Part shown: piece by piece, positions 20,467-28,308 of the stretch
Position numbering within the stretch: position 1 is the stretch's first letter
How the letters are laid out: the number at the start of each line of letters is the position of its first letter
Source of the DNA: a virus
Virus record (IMG/VR): IMGVR_UViG_3300036851_000513
Location: 1-42,879 of that record
DNA: 42,879 nucleotides
Direction: 5' to 3' (one strand)
Translations under genes and position numbers: made by a program
The notes under the pieces: model-generated
Database searches by the model: none
What the model was told of the DNA's origin: nothing
Seen by the model: only the letters and a program-made list of their open reading frames with translations

Positions 20467-22028
20467 CAGCGGGCGTACTGCTCCCGAAACACGGACCCGG
20501 CAACTGATTCAAACCAGCGCCGAACGTCTTCCTTCGATCCCAGAAAGGTCGGGCTGTGCAAGTGGAAGTGGACCTCTCCCCCGCCGCTTCGGCCTAGACG
20601 GCTGAACGGGGTCACCTGCACCAACTCGGGCTCATGGCCCTCTCCCGTCATAATGGGTGTGGGCCCGCGGGCGATGAAGGACCCTCCGTGCTCGAACCCG
20701 AGAATTCCAGCGATGCCTCCGAGGATCGGCCCGACTACGGGGATCGCGGAGAGGAGGCTGCTGATTTTAAATCCACCGGCTGCACTCAACCCCTTGAATC
20801 TTGCGGCGATGGCATCCCACACTGCGCTGGCCACGATCTTCGCGAGCGCACTGATGGCGGCGTTCTTGATGGCGTCCCAGATGTTCCCGCTGGTCTCACG
20901 GAGCACACCCATCTTAATCAGAATTCCATCGATCCCGCTCACCCACGCGGATTTGGCGCTCTGGGCCGACTGCTTCATGGCCTCTTCGTTCCTAAGGATC
21001 CCCTGGAGCTGCAGGTGTCCCGCCTGCCGCTGCGCCGCTTCGACATCCTCCAATACGGTTTGGGCCTCTCTCGCGCCCGCTGCAGTCGATTTCCCGAATT
21101 GCATACCAGCGTCACGGGCATCAAGGATCAGCGCCCGGTACTGGCTCAGGGGACCCAGCGATCGGTCGACGATCTCGCTGATGTCCTCTATTGCCTGCGC
21201 CGTTTCGCGCAATCCCCCCGCTGCGTCCCGGGCATCGAACGCCAACCCCTTGATCTGCGCTGCCAGCGCCTGTGCTCTTGGGATGGCCACCTGAGTGACT
21301 TCATCCAGAAGACGCTCGGCGGCGATCTCCATCTGGAGGGCTTCCGCGGCCTCCCGGGCTGCGCGCGCACGTTCCGCAGCAGCCTGTCCGGCTTTACGGT
21401 CCGCCTCGGCCATGCCCTCGATAACCTGACGGGCTTTCTCCGTAGCCCCAGAAGTGTCTTCAAGTTGGCTTTGCAGTTCACGCTGGCGATGCGTGAGGCC
21501 ACGACCTTCAGAGGTGAACCTAGCAGCGGAAGCAGCGGCCTCATCGAGGGCCGAGGCGTGTTCTTCGGCGGCACGTTTAGCGTCCATATGCCGCTTGATA
21601 AGCACGCCGGCCACCGCCACAAGGGCGGTGATCCCCGCGACAACCCACCCCACGGGCCCGCTCAGCGCCACCACGGCGACGCGGAGGGCCACCGTCGCTC
21701 CCGTAGCGAGCTGGGCGGCGTTTCGGAACACATTGATGGCTGTGGAGGCCAAGGTGAGGCCCACGGTCGCCTTTTCAAGCCTGTCGCGTAGTTCTTCGTT
21801 GCCACGGGAAACAACCGATAGGAGTGCAGATGTCCCGGCGAGCGTCTGGGCAAGATCCCCCGCGGCCCGAATGGCTACCCTGGCCTGTTCGCTGGCGCGC
21901 CCGAGGCCTTGATTCATGGGCGTGAGTTTCACGCCGGCATCCTGGGCGGCCTGGCCGACGCGCTTCAGGGCGGCATCGACGTCTTTGTCTCCGGAGACCC
22001 GGAGTTTGACGACGAGCTCGGTCGCCAC
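20466..22028 (-). CDS. Tail tape measure protein
   Basis: 520 residues from GTG 22026-22028, GGGGAG upstream. Long helical, Ala-rich protein with a hydrophobic block about 115-148 (VALSGPVGWVVAGITALVAV), extended coiled coil in the middle (EKARQVIEGMAEADRKAGQA), and a second hydrophobic segment about 425-447 (LLSAIPVVGPILGGIAGILG). C-terminus GGGEVHFHLHSPTFLG is typical of short tape measures. Length sets tail length; at the usual 0.15 nm per residue a tail of roughly 80 nm is expected. Preceded by the frameshifted chaperones, as in siphoviruses. Confidence 0.88.
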   Translation of the reverse strand: MATELVVKLRVSGDKDVDAALKRVGQAAQDAGVKLTPMNQGLGRASEQARVAIRAAGDLAQTLAGTSALLSVVSRGNEELRDRLEKATVGLTLASTAINVFRNAAQLATGATVALRVAVVALSGPVGWVVAGITALVAVAGVLIKRHMDAKRAAEEHASALDEAAASAARFTSEGRGLTHRQRELQSQLEDTSGATEKARQVIEGMAEADRKAGQAAAERARAAREAAEALQMEIAAERLLDEVTQVAIPRAQALAAQIKGLAFDARDAAGGLRETAQAIEDISEIVDRSLGPLSQYRALILDARDAGMQFGKSTAAGAREAQTVLEDVEAAQRQAGHLQLQGILRNEEAMKQSAQSAKSAWVSGIDGILIKMGVLRETSGNIWDAIKNAAISALAKIVASAVWDAIAARFKGLSAAGGFKISSLLSAIPVVGPILGGIAGILGFEHGGSFIARGPTPIMTGEGHEPELVQVTPFSRLGRSGGGEVHFHLHSPTFLGSKEDVRRWFESVAGSVFREQYAR

Positions 22029-22031
22029 GGA

Positions 22032-22196
22032 TTATCGCTCCCCGAATGATCGCAGTATCTGCTCTTCGCGACGCGCAGCCTGGTTGTGGAGATGGATGCA
22101 GAAGTCGATCTCGGCCTGTGTCATCCGGTCGTAGACGTCAAAACTCCATCCGGTTCGGAGGGAGAGGGCGTCGACGGTTCTCCACCACCATCGGGA
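22032..22196 (-). CDS. Tail assembly chaperone, -1 frameshift extension (T part)
   Basis: 54 codons in the -1 frame beginning at the slippery site and ending TAA at 22032-22034, just before the tape measure. Product reads WWWRTVDALSLRTGWSFDVY and continues with MTQAEIDFCIHLHNQAARRE, strongly protein-like. With the first 120 codons of the upstream chaperone it forms a G-T-type fusion of about 174 residues. In siphoviruses the fusion links tape measure and tail tube subunits during assembly. A 30-codon ATGA-coupled ORF (ATG 22122-22124) in the same frame is the alternative without frameshifting. Confidence 0.75.
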   Translation of the reverse strand, partial: SRWWWRTVDALSLRTGWSFDVYDRMTQAEIDFCIHLHNQAARREEQILRSFGER

Positions 22197-22555
22197 AAAG
22201 GGGACAGCTCGTCACCGGCCCGAGCACCTTCCTTCTCGGGTGGGGCCTCCGGCTTCGGCCAGATCAGAGGGGCGAATTGGTCCGCCCACGCCAAGGCGAT
22301 CTTGCCGAACTCGTTCTCGGTCAGGCTGTCGAAATCAGCGGGCGTGACACGGCGATTCGCCTTCATGGCGAAATACACGACCAGCGCGAAGAGATCGTCC
22401 GCCGTCAATCCCTCTCGCGTAGCGTCTCGGTTCATGAGGTTATAGCCCAGCCGGTCCAGCAGGCGCTTCTCTCCCATCGTCCATGCATCCCACGGCTTTG
22501 CGAATGGCAGCGAGAGAGAGAAATCGAAGATCTTCCCATTGACCGTGTGCGTCAT
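22121..22555 (-). CDS. Tail assembly chaperone (G part)
   Basis: 144 residues. N-terminal beta region (MTHTVNGKIFDFSLSLPFAK) and a helical middle (LTADDLFALVVYFAMKANRR, TPADFDSLTENEFGKIALAW), ending in a Pro/Ser-rich tail. It precedes the tape measure, follows the tail tube gene, and contains the C CCT TTT slip site at codons 119-120, as in lambda gpG. Without slippage it ends at TGA 22121-22123. Confidence 0.82.
   Translation of the reverse strand: MTHTVNGKIFDFSLSLPFAKPWDAWTMGEKRLLDRLGYNLMNRDATREGLTADDLFALVVYFAMKANRRVTPADFDSLTENEFGKIALAWADQFAPLIWPKPEAPPEKEGARAGDELSPFPDGGGEPSTPSPSEPDGVLTSTTG
22196..22202 (-). promoter_or_regulatory. Programmed -1 ribosomal frameshift site, C CCT TTT
   Basis: The heptamer fits X XXY YYZ and is in register with codons TCC-CCT-TTT of the chaperone gene (CCT 22199-22201, TTT 22196-22198). 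Slippage by one base enters the T frame, which stays open for 54 codons. Confidence 0.72.
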
Positions 22556-22566
22556 CGAATCACCCC

Positions 22567-23517
22567 TTACGGCGTGGCCGAATCGTTCGTGAGCTTGACG
22601 GTCAGGGCATCCGCAGTGTCCTTGAACGCCTCAAAGGGCAGCTCCACGAGGCTCTCGTCGACGGGTCCGCCGATGCGGCGCCGGGTGGGTCGATACCGCG
22701 CCTTAGGCAGATCGAAGTCCCACTTGAAATTCCCCGTACCGAGGGTCGGCCCCGTGAACACTACCTTGAGGGCGACCGCAGTGAAATCCCGGATCTTCGT
22801 GAGCTGCGCGGCCTCCTCGGCCGTTAGCAACAGACTGCCCTCGACGATCCAATCCCGGGGGTCAAGCGAGAACACGGTCCGGGCCCCGCTGCGGAAGTCA
22901 TCGGGGAAGATGTCGTTGAAGAACCGCAACCGGAAATTGCGGTACTGCTTGGCCGCGGCATCGATCGTGAGCGCGGCCTGGTGGAAGACGGTTAGGATAT
23001 TGCTGGAGGGCGGGGCGAAGGTGGCACCAGAAGCGTTGATCTGGTAATCCTTGGCGAAGCCGTTGACGGTCAGCCGAGCAGGCCCCTCGGCATCGCTCTC
23101 GAGGATGAGCTCGTTGACCCGCCCGCCGAGGAGCTTGTAGAAGTCGGGCGCGATCTCGTGCTCCAGGGTCAGCCCCGCCGGCGGGGCGTCGGCTCTGGTA
23201 AAGGTATGGGTCCACCGCACGCCGACCTCGTCCTGGACGGTGGCTACGGCACCCATCCCGTGCTTGAAGAACAACCCGGCGAGGCCCTTGTAGGCCAGGT
23301 CGAACCCGAGAGAGTAACTGACGCGCTTCCGCCCCTGGGCGGTCTGCGTAAGCAACCGGCTCCTCGCCCCATGCATTCCCGGACGGAAGAGCACCTCGTC
23401 TTCGGGGACGCCGGTCTCGCCCTCGGCGTGCTCCTCGAACCTGGCGATTGTCGCCGCGGTCCCCCAGGTAGTCTCTTCTCCAGCTCCAATTTGGCCTTCC
23501 CATCCGAATCGAGGCAT
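22567..23517 (-). CDS. Major tail tube protein
   Basis: 316 residues. Starts MPRFGWEGQIGAGEETTWGT, characteristic of phage tail tube proteins (Phage_tube type), and continues in repeated beta-strand pairs (ARLTVNGFAKDYQINASGAT; GPTLGTGNFKWDFDLPKARY). Strong ribosome site GGAGGAG. It polymerises as rings to form the tail tube. A stem-loop (23535-23564) lies between it and the upstream small gene, possibly an attenuator or an mRNA stabiliser, as expected for a protein needed in large amounts. Confidence 0.85.
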   Translation of the reverse strand: MPRFGWEGQIGAGEETTWGTAATIARFEEHAEGETGVPEDEVLFRPGMHGARSRLLTQTAQGRKRVSYSLGFDLAYKGLAGLFFKHGMGAVATVQDEVGVRWTHTFTRADAPPAGLTLEHEIAPDFYKLLGGRVNELILESDAEGPARLTVNGFAKDYQINASGATFAPPSSNILTVFHQAALTIDAAAKQYRNFRLRFFNDIFPDDFRSGARTVFSLDPRDWIVEGSLLLTAEEAAQLTKIRDFTAVALKVVFTGPTLGTGNFKWDFDLPKARYRPTRRRIGGPVDESLVELPFEAFKDTADALTVKLTNDSATP

Positions 23518-23534
23518 GTCTACTCCTCCAAAAG

Positions 23535-23564
23535 TAAAGCGGCGAGCATGAAGCCCACCGCTTT
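23535..23564 (-). terminator. Strong hairpin upstream of the tail tube gene
   Basis: A 12-bp stem with two wobbles (AAAGCGGTGGGC against GCTCGCCGCTTT, loop TTCAT) followed by ACTTTTGG. The U-run is short, so it may be a leaky terminator or an RNA-stability element between 23597 and the tube gene. Confidence 0.5.
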
Positions 23565-23596
23565 GAAATCACTACATTCCGACCCGAAGAGAGGGA

Positions 23597-23779
23597 TTAC
23601 GCTATCGGTTCAGCCCCGCGCTTGCGTGATGGCTCCTGTCGTTCAAAGTCGCCACGGCCGAGGAGCTCCTCGAGCATGGATTCCGGAATGTCACGCGCCG
23701 CGCCCGGCTTCCACCCCACAATCCCGAGTGCCGGGAGATCGATACCGCCCGCCATGCTTCCCACGTAGGTCAGTTTCAC
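23597..23779 (-). CDS. Small tail-region protein
   Basis: 60 residues from ATG 23777-23779, overlapping the upstream stop (ATGA). MKLTYVGSMAGGIDLPALGI is a beta hairpin-like start; the rest contains IPESMLEELLGRGDFE and a basic tail. Small proteins of this type, often with a valine-glycine strand and a pro-helix, sit between connector and tube genes in HK97-like phages. Role unknown. Confidence 0.65.
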   Translation of the reverse strand: MKLTYVGSMAGGIDLPALGIVGWKPGAARDIPESMLEELLGRGDFERQEPSRKRGAEPIA

Positions 23780-24276
23780 GCTGCTCCTCCTTCAGACCGG
23801 AAGACATCCCTGAGAATCCCCCGCAGCCGTTGGACAAGGTTCGGGTACTCCGCCGCCCACGCCCGATCCAGGAACAGATTGGGCTTGATTCCTTTCGCTG
23901 CGATGGCGCGCGCGATGACGAACGCGACGTGCTTCGCCTGCTGCTCGGTCGCGGCGAGCCCTCGCGCCTTCACCCACTCCACCAGCTGCTTGGGCGGCGG
24001 CATCTTCGCTCCAGCCTGGCGCCCGCCGCGGCCAATGATCCAGGAGTGTGGGGCGAAAAGGCTGATCCGCGCCCCCAGGAACCTCGCGGAGGATGTAACA
24101 CGCACCTGGCTGGCGAGCGTCCCCGTGAACTGCGGCGCCGCAGCGCGGGCCTGGGTCGCGATCGCGCGCCCGGATGTGCGCAGCTCCTTCATGATCCCCT
24201 TGACCATCGCCTTGTTCTTCTGGTCCAGGGTGGAGATGAGCTTCGTCTGGCCATCGAGCGTGATCTGGACGAGCAT
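23776..24276 (-). CDS. HK97 gp10-like tail component
   Basis: 166 residues. Hallmarks of the gp10 family: an N-terminal helix (ALKGIMKELRTSGRAIATQA pattern: MVKGIMKELRTSGRAIATQA), AAAPQFTGTLASQVRV, ARISLFAPHSWIIGRGGRQA and a C-terminal helix PNLFLDRAWAAEYPNLVQRL. Family members act at head-tail joining or as tail completion factors. Adjacent to connector genes on both sides in the normal order. Confidence 0.83.
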   Translation of the reverse strand: MLVQITLDGQTKLISTLDQKNKAMVKGIMKELRTSGRAIATQARAAAPQFTGTLASQVRVTSSARFLGARISLFAPHSWIIGRGGRQAGAKMPPPKQLVEWVKARGLAATEQQAKHVAFVIARAIAAKGIKPNLFLDRAWAAEYPNLVQRLRGILRDVFRSEGGAA

Positions 24277-24726
24277 TTACTTCCTCACCTGGTAGGAAAC
24301 GATGACGGCGGCTTCCGCGTGGGGCGGTGTGAACTCAATATTGCTCTGAACCTCCTGCGTCACCGCGTTGAGGATCCAGGGCTTCGTGCTATATGAGGCC
24401 ACGTTGAGCGTCCGGTTCACATCCTTGAAAAGGGCCGCGTACACTTTCCCGAGGAGATCCTGGATCGCTGCCTCTGCCTCGGCCAGCCCTTCGTGCTTGG
24501 ACGTCCAGAGCATGATCCGGATGGCCACCGTCCCGCCGAACCCTGAGGGAATCGTGGCCCACCCCAGCTCTGTCCCTGGGCCCAAACTCACCCCGCCAGC
24601 GGGAAAGCTTCTGAGATTGTAAGGGGTGAATCGACCCTTCTCCCAGTTGATACTTTTCGTCCCGGCGTCGGCGGCAAGGACATCAAAAACGGCTGTGACG
24701 ATGCCCTCCAGGTCGAGGTCTGGCAT
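24277..24726 (-). CDS. Tail completion/terminator-like protein
   Basis: 149 residues, start coupled to the connector gene stop (TAATG). Alpha/beta pattern with MPDLDLEGIVTAVFDVLAAD at the N-terminus, a beta sheet core (GTVAIRIMLWTSKHE), a helix (AEAEAAIQDLLGKVYAALFK) and a terminal strand EAAVIVSYQVRK. This matches the size and position of tail terminator or completion proteins in HK97-like phages. Assignment rests mainly on position and topology. Confidence 0.62.
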   Translation of the reverse strand: MPDLDLEGIVTAVFDVLAADAGTKSINWEKGRFTPYNLRSFPAGGVSLGPGTELGWATIPSGFGGTVAIRIMLWTSKHEGLAEAEAAIQDLLGKVYAALFKDVNRTLNVASYSTKPWILNAVTQEVQSNIEFTPPHAEAAVIVSYQVRK

Positions 24727-25355
24727 TAGATTAACGGCTTTTGGTGCTTTCTCAGACCCATGACGATGTCGAGGGGCCAGCGATCGAAGTTGAGCGTCAT
24801 GCCGGCAAATGACTCCGCAGATAGGGCCTGCTTCCCGCGGTGGAGATACTCCCCGAGCACGAGCCTGATGGCGTACTCCTCGAGATCGTAGGGGAGATCC
24901 CGCGGCGTCCCCGGCGGCACGGCGTTGGGAGGCGTCACATAACCAGCGTTATAGGTGATCTCGATTCCGAGCGCATCCGATTTCCACGTGCCCCCCCGAA
25001 AGAGCGCCACCCAGGTCCCATCTGGGAGCTTGTATTTCACCCATTGCTCGGGGTCGATGTCGGCAAAGTCCGTATCCTCAGTGATCGCCGTGCCATCAAT
25101 CTTTACGGAGGTGACGGAATTGATCGGCCACTGGTGGGGGTAGAAGAACTGTTGCCCACGCACTCCGGTATGGAGCTCACTCGTGTACGTTGCCTTGGCG
25201 AACTTCCGCCGGCAGAACTCTTCGACTGCGGCACTCACGGAGTTGAGCATGAACTCCACGGTGATCGCATGCTCCGGGGGGATGGCCTCGCCCACCCCTT
25301 GAGCAAATGCCTGAACATTCTCTACGGTCGTCAGCGCGTTAGCAGCAAGGGGCAT
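24726..25355 (-). CDS. Head-tail connector (HK97 gp6-like)
   Basis: 209 residues. N-terminal helices (TTVENVQAFAQGVGEAIPPE; EFMLNSVSAAVEEFCRRKF) then beta segments about the cysteine-containing region (EFCRRKFAKATYTSELHTG) and helices again (DLEEYAIRLVLGEYLHRG). The helix-FCxRxF-helix pattern is typical of gp6/YqbG adaptor proteins that form a ring under the portal. Longer than the ~100-residue minimum because of a beta insertion (SVKIDGTAITEDTDF). Confidence 0.78.
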   Translation of the reverse strand: MPLAANALTTVENVQAFAQGVGEAIPPEHAITVEFMLNSVSAAVEEFCRRKFAKATYTSELHTGVRGQQFFYPHQWPINSVTSVKIDGTAITEDTDFADIDPEQWVKYKLPDGTWVALFRGGTWKSDALGIEITYNAGYVTPPNAVPPGTPRDLPYDLEEYAIRLVLGEYLHRGKQALSAESFAGMTLNFDRWPLDIVMGLRKHQKPLI

Positions 25356-25670
25356 TTACTTTTCCCGAACCACCTGGACGAAGATATAGTCAGCGTTGGG
25401 GATACTCAGCTTCTTGCCTGCGGCGTCGACTGCCTCGAACTTTGCCCGATACGTGCCCGCAACATCGGTATCTCCGGTAGCCCAGTCATACTGCAAACTC
25501 CCGGCGACGAAGTCAACAATCGTGGCGGCCGCATCGATCTTCACAACCCCATTCCAATCCGTCATCTTGAACTTCGGGGTCGTGAAGCCGGTGAGATCTA
25601 TGACAACGCCCTTGGCGTCCTTCGCTATCGCTGTGGCGGCCGGCCGCCGATCGCCCTGCTTGATGACCAT
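25356..25670 (-). CDS. Ig-like/BppU-type structural protein
   Basis: 104 residues, all beta: MVIKQGDRRPAATAIAKDAK start, LTGFTTPKFKMTDWNGV, then LQYDWATGDTDVAGTYRAKF and a terminal strand. This strand order and the DWxxxDTDxAGxYxAxFE phrase are characteristic of the N-terminal Ig-like domain of BppU-type baseplate and related phage virion proteins. It lies between the repeat protein and the connector gene, so it may decorate the head or tail. Directly abuts the connector start. Confidence 0.72.
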   Translation of the reverse strand: MVIKQGDRRPAATAIAKDAKGVVIDLTGFTTPKFKMTDWNGVVKIDAAATIVDFVAGSLQYDWATGDTDVAGTYRAKFEAVDAAGKKLSIPNADYIFVQVVREK

Positions 25671-25677
25671 CGCTCAC

Positions 25678-27174
25678 CTAGTGCTGAACCTTGGTGTCGT
25701 CAACATCCGCATATCGACGCGTATCTCCTGTGATCGCGTCGACAGGGCCATGCGCGATACGTTCTGGCAGAAACAACTCTGCCGCTGCACCTGTGAGCAC
25801 ATAGATCCCGGTTTCCGCGTTGAGCACGTATCCTGTAGTGGCATAGATGAGATCGGCGACCGCACCAGTAAGAACATAGACGCCCACCTCTCCCGACAAG
25901 AGCCGTGCCGCGAGGACGCTAGCTTGTTCACCTGTTAGTCCGTAGGTGCCCGGGTCAGCGGAGAGTAACCGTTGGGCGAGCAGGGCAGCCTCCGCTCCGA
26001 TCAAGGCGTATACCCCTGGATCAGCGGAGACCACTCGGCTCGCGACGAGCGCTGCGAGCTGCCCCGTGATGAAATACGCTCCCGGATCAGCGGTGAGGAT
26101 TCGTTGAGCAAGGATCGCCGCGACTGCCCCAGTAAGTGCGTAACTACCTGGGTCGGCGACCAGCACAAACGCCCCCACTGGGCCTTGCAGGGTTGCATCA
26201 AGACCCGTCAGGACATAGACGCCTGCATCGCCGGCTAGGACGCGTCCGACGACCACCGTCGCGGCAATACCTGTCAGCGCGTAGACTCCGGGATTTGCAT
26301 CGAGGAGCCTGGTCGCGAGGATTCCGGCTCCCGCGCCAGTGAGGGCGTAGGCACCCGACTCAGCATTGAGCGGGAATCCTCGAAACACTCCGGCATCAAG
26401 TCCCGTCAGTGCATAGGCGCCCGCAGCCGCGTCGACCAGCCGAGAGGCCAGTGGTGTCGCGGTCACTCCCGTCACGGCATAGGAACCTGGTTCTGCGTTC
26501 AGCGGAAAGTCTGCGGGGCCGACTTCCTTGATTGCAAGGTGGACTGCAGCCCGGTCGTCCGAGGTCCCGGAGGAGAACCCGACGTTCCGGGCCCCTTGGC
26601 CCGCCGTCGTCTCCCGCACAGTCTGGATTACGCGGGTTCCAAAGTCGATACCGTGGAGGACCGTGGAGCTCGCGCCCGCCGCCGGAACTGCGGCAAGCCC
26701 GGAGTTCACTCCGGCGTAGCGGACGCTGTTCGTGCCGGGGGACCCATCATCTACGCTCTGCTCAACGAGGGTGCCGTCTCCCTCGATCTTGAGGACCCCT
26801 AAGGCACCGGTGCCCCCCCCGGCGGTCACGGTGATTGCTACGGCATACATGACGTTGCCGTTGTTCGTCCGGTTGATCCGTACGGTCGTGGTGGCCGTCG
26901 GGAGCCCGCTCCCTAGGAACCACGCCTTGCACCGCCCCGGCTCGCCTGCAGAGTCTACGGCCTCTCCGAAGTCCACGGCAGGGACGTCGGTGTTCGCCCC
27001 CGCCGGGTCGATCTTGACACTCAGAGCATCGGCAGCGTTCGCGTTTACGAAGGTGAAAACTAGAAGACCCTTCGTAGAAGCCGTGAATGGGACGCTAATA
27101 TCAAAAGACGCTTGGTTGGCTGAACCCGTCGTGCCAGTATGCGATTCGGTTGCGGACTCGTGAGCAACGGCCAT
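25678..27174 (-). CDS. Virion-like protein with eleven 22-residue repeats
   Basis: 498 residues. N-terminal about 220 residues are a beta-sandwich (FDISVPFTASTKGLLVFTFV; MYAVAITVTAGGGTGALGV). From about 228 to 470 come eleven repeats near 22 residues, consensus L-x-A-D-P-G-x-Y-A-L-T-G-x-x-A-x-L-x-A-R. This YALTG motif recurs in phage structural proteins as I recall. Regular spacing suggests a stacked beta-roll or spike. The C-terminus returns to a unique sequence. Placed between head decoration and connector genes; may be a fibre or a capsid decoration. No signal peptide. Confidence 0.72.
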   Translation of the reverse strand: MAVAHESATESHTGTTGSANQASFDISVPFTASTKGLLVFTFVNANAADALSVKIDPAGANTDVPAVDFGEAVDSAGEPGRCKAWFLGSGLPTATTTVRINRTNNGNVMYAVAITVTAGGGTGALGVLKIEGDGTLVEQSVDDGSPGTNSVRYAGVNSGLAAVPAAGASSTVLHGIDFGTRVIQTVRETTAGQGARNVGFSSGTSDDRAAVHLAIKEVGPADFPLNAEPGSYAVTGVTATPLASRLVDAAAGAYALTGLDAGVFRGFPLNAESGAYALTGAGAGILATRLLDANPGVYALTGIAATVVVGRVLAGDAGVYVLTGLDATLQGPVGAFVLVADPGSYALTGAVAAILAQRILTADPGAYFITGQLAALVASRVVSADPGVYALIGAEAALLAQRLLSADPGTYGLTGEQASVLAARLLSGEVGVYVLTGAVADLIYATTGYVLNAETGIYVLTGAAAELFLPERIAHGPVDAITGDTRRYADVDDTKVQH

Positions 27175-27189
27175 AAAGTTGCCGCCCGA

Positions 27190-27372
27190 CTATACCGACG
27201 CGCCGCGCAGTCCGATTCGACCGGGGTCCGCGGTCAGTTCAAAATGTCGGCACCCACAGACACGGCACACCCGCACGATCAGATCATGGCGCGCATCGGG
27301 ATGGTCGGGCACGATGGGCACGTTCCCTAACGTTCGGCAACAAGCATTAGGGGCTTCCGGAACACAGTCCAT
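27190..27372 (-). CDS. Small zinc-binding protein
   Basis: 60 residues with a CRVCGCRHFELTADPGRIG block, an RxCRxCGC knuckle that resembles small phage and bacterial zinc proteins with FELTADPG-type tails; CC near the N-terminus may complete the site. It fills the gap between two structural genes and keeps leftward orientation. Function unknown. Confidence 0.6.
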   Translation of the reverse strand: MDCVPEAPNACCRTLGNVPIVPDHPDARHDLIVRVCRVCGCRHFELTADPGRIGLRGASV

Positions 27373-27381
27373 GTCGGCTCC

Positions 27382-27819
27382 TTACGCTAGGGTGAAGATG
27401 GTTCCGGTCGTGTCACTATTGTTCGGCTTCCAGCTAAATGTCTCGCCGGCTGCGAGCGTCAGCGCGGAGCCGTAATCCCACCAGCCGGCCAGGGCATCCG
27501 CCGGTGCGGTCTGGGTATCGTTATAGAGGACAACGTACCGGAAGGGGCCGATGGAGCCGCCTGCGGCGGTCCAGACTACTTTCGTTCCCGTGACGGTCGC
27601 GGTGCCGGAGGCTTCGGCTAGGGTATTCTGCACATCTTCCCCGCCAGCCGTATACCCGTTGCCAGCCGTGATCTCCACCATGTCGGCCTTAACCGTATCG
27701 GCGGCGAGCGGCGCCTCGTTGGTGAGAAAGATCTTGAAGACATGGCCGGCCCCGGAAAGGTCATGCTTGGCGAGGAGTACCTGCTCAACGAAATCTTGGA
27801 ACTTGTTGTACGCGGCCAT
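27382..27819 (-). CDS. Phage structural protein, decoration-like
   Basis: 145 residues, beta-rich with short Ala/Gly/Thr loops: MAAYNKFQDFVEQVLLAKHD, HVFKIFLTNEAPLAADTV, then FRYVVLYNDTQTAPADALAG and WDYGSALTLAAGETFSW. This pattern is common in phage virion proteins found after the capsid gene, though I cannot name the family with certainty. A terminator (27853-27878) precedes it, so it begins or re-starts a transcript. Likely a virion component. Confidence 0.68.
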   Translation of the reverse strand: MAAYNKFQDFVEQVLLAKHDLSGAGHVFKIFLTNEAPLAADTVKADMVEITAGNGYTAGGEDVQNTLAEASGTATVTGTKVVWTAAGGSIGPFRYVVLYNDTQTAPADALAGWWDYGSALTLAAGETFSWKPNNSDTTGTIFTLA

Positions 27820-27852
27820 CAGGGCCCTCCAGGTACTGAGATACGTTCCCCA

Positions 27853-27878
27853 AAGAAAAAGCCGCCATGATTGGCGGC
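27853..27878 (-). terminator. Rho-independent terminator after the signal-peptide gene
   Basis: Minus-strand stem GCCGCC-AATCAT-GGCGGC (27861-27878) followed by TTTTTCTTT (27852-27860). The stem is perfect, and it closes the transcript of 27904-28308. Confidence 0.82.
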
Positions 27879-27903
27879 CTGAAATCTCATTGCGATTCGA
27901 TGT

Positions 27904-28308
27904 CTACGGCCCGAGATATCCGCTCACGAGCACGGAATGCGCGGTCGTGCCGCTGATGTCTGAGCAGAGGTCCTCGTTCAACGATGTCTCCAAGGGCGTG
28001 GGGAAGGTCATTGATACAGTGTCGTTGATCGCTAGGTTGACCAGGGGCACCACGACATCCGTGCTGGTCCCGCAGGTCGTACCGGTCCCGGTGATGATCC
28101 GCACCGTCTGCGCGGTCCCAGCATTAGAGATGACCACGCTGTTGACGTAGAACCTGACGCCCGCGCCCGGCGCCGCCTTGCAGACCGTATCGGCTGTCGC
28201 CCCGGAGATAGCGCAGGAGAAAGCACCCCCGGCCAGTGCGGGTTGCGGAGGCAGTACCACAAGCTGCAGCAGCGCCGCAATCAATAGCACCCGCAAAATC
28301 TTGGTCAT
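27904..28308 (-). CDS. Exported beta-sandwich protein
   Basis: 134 residues. Signal peptide about 1-26 (LLIAALLQLVVLPP hydrophobic core, ALA-G cleavage site), then a beta-sandwich-like domain with GVRFYVNSVVISNAGTAQTV and cysteines C32, C43, C79, C113 that could form disulfides outside the cell. A signal peptide on a gene placed between capsid and connector genes is odd: a virion decoration should not be exported. It may be a surface-exclusion or host-modifying product expressed with late genes. ATGA coupling to the zinc-ribbon gene upstream. Confidence 0.68.
   Translation of the reverse strand: MTKILRVLLIAALLQLVVLPPQPALAGGAFSCAISGATADTVCKAAPGAGVRFYVNSVVISNAGTAQTVRIITGTGTTCGTSTDVVVPLVNLAINDTVSMTFPTPLETSLNEDLCSDISGTTAHSVLVSGYLGP

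Noticed and set aside
20236-21294. 352-codon plus-strand ORF opposite the tape measure and hub genes
   Set aside because: It lies antisense to two well-supported tail genes, is Arg/Pro/Ser/Ala-rich without domain pattern, and is explained by GC-rich third-position bias.
23158-24396. 412-codon plus-strand ORF opposite tail tube and gp10-like genes
   Set aside because: Antisense to three recognised structural genes, low-complexity composition, no ribosome site.
25800-26500. Repeats that could suggest a CRISPR array
   Set aside because: The period is about 66 bp and stays in frame, encoding degenerate 22-residue protein repeats; no constant repeat with unique spacers.
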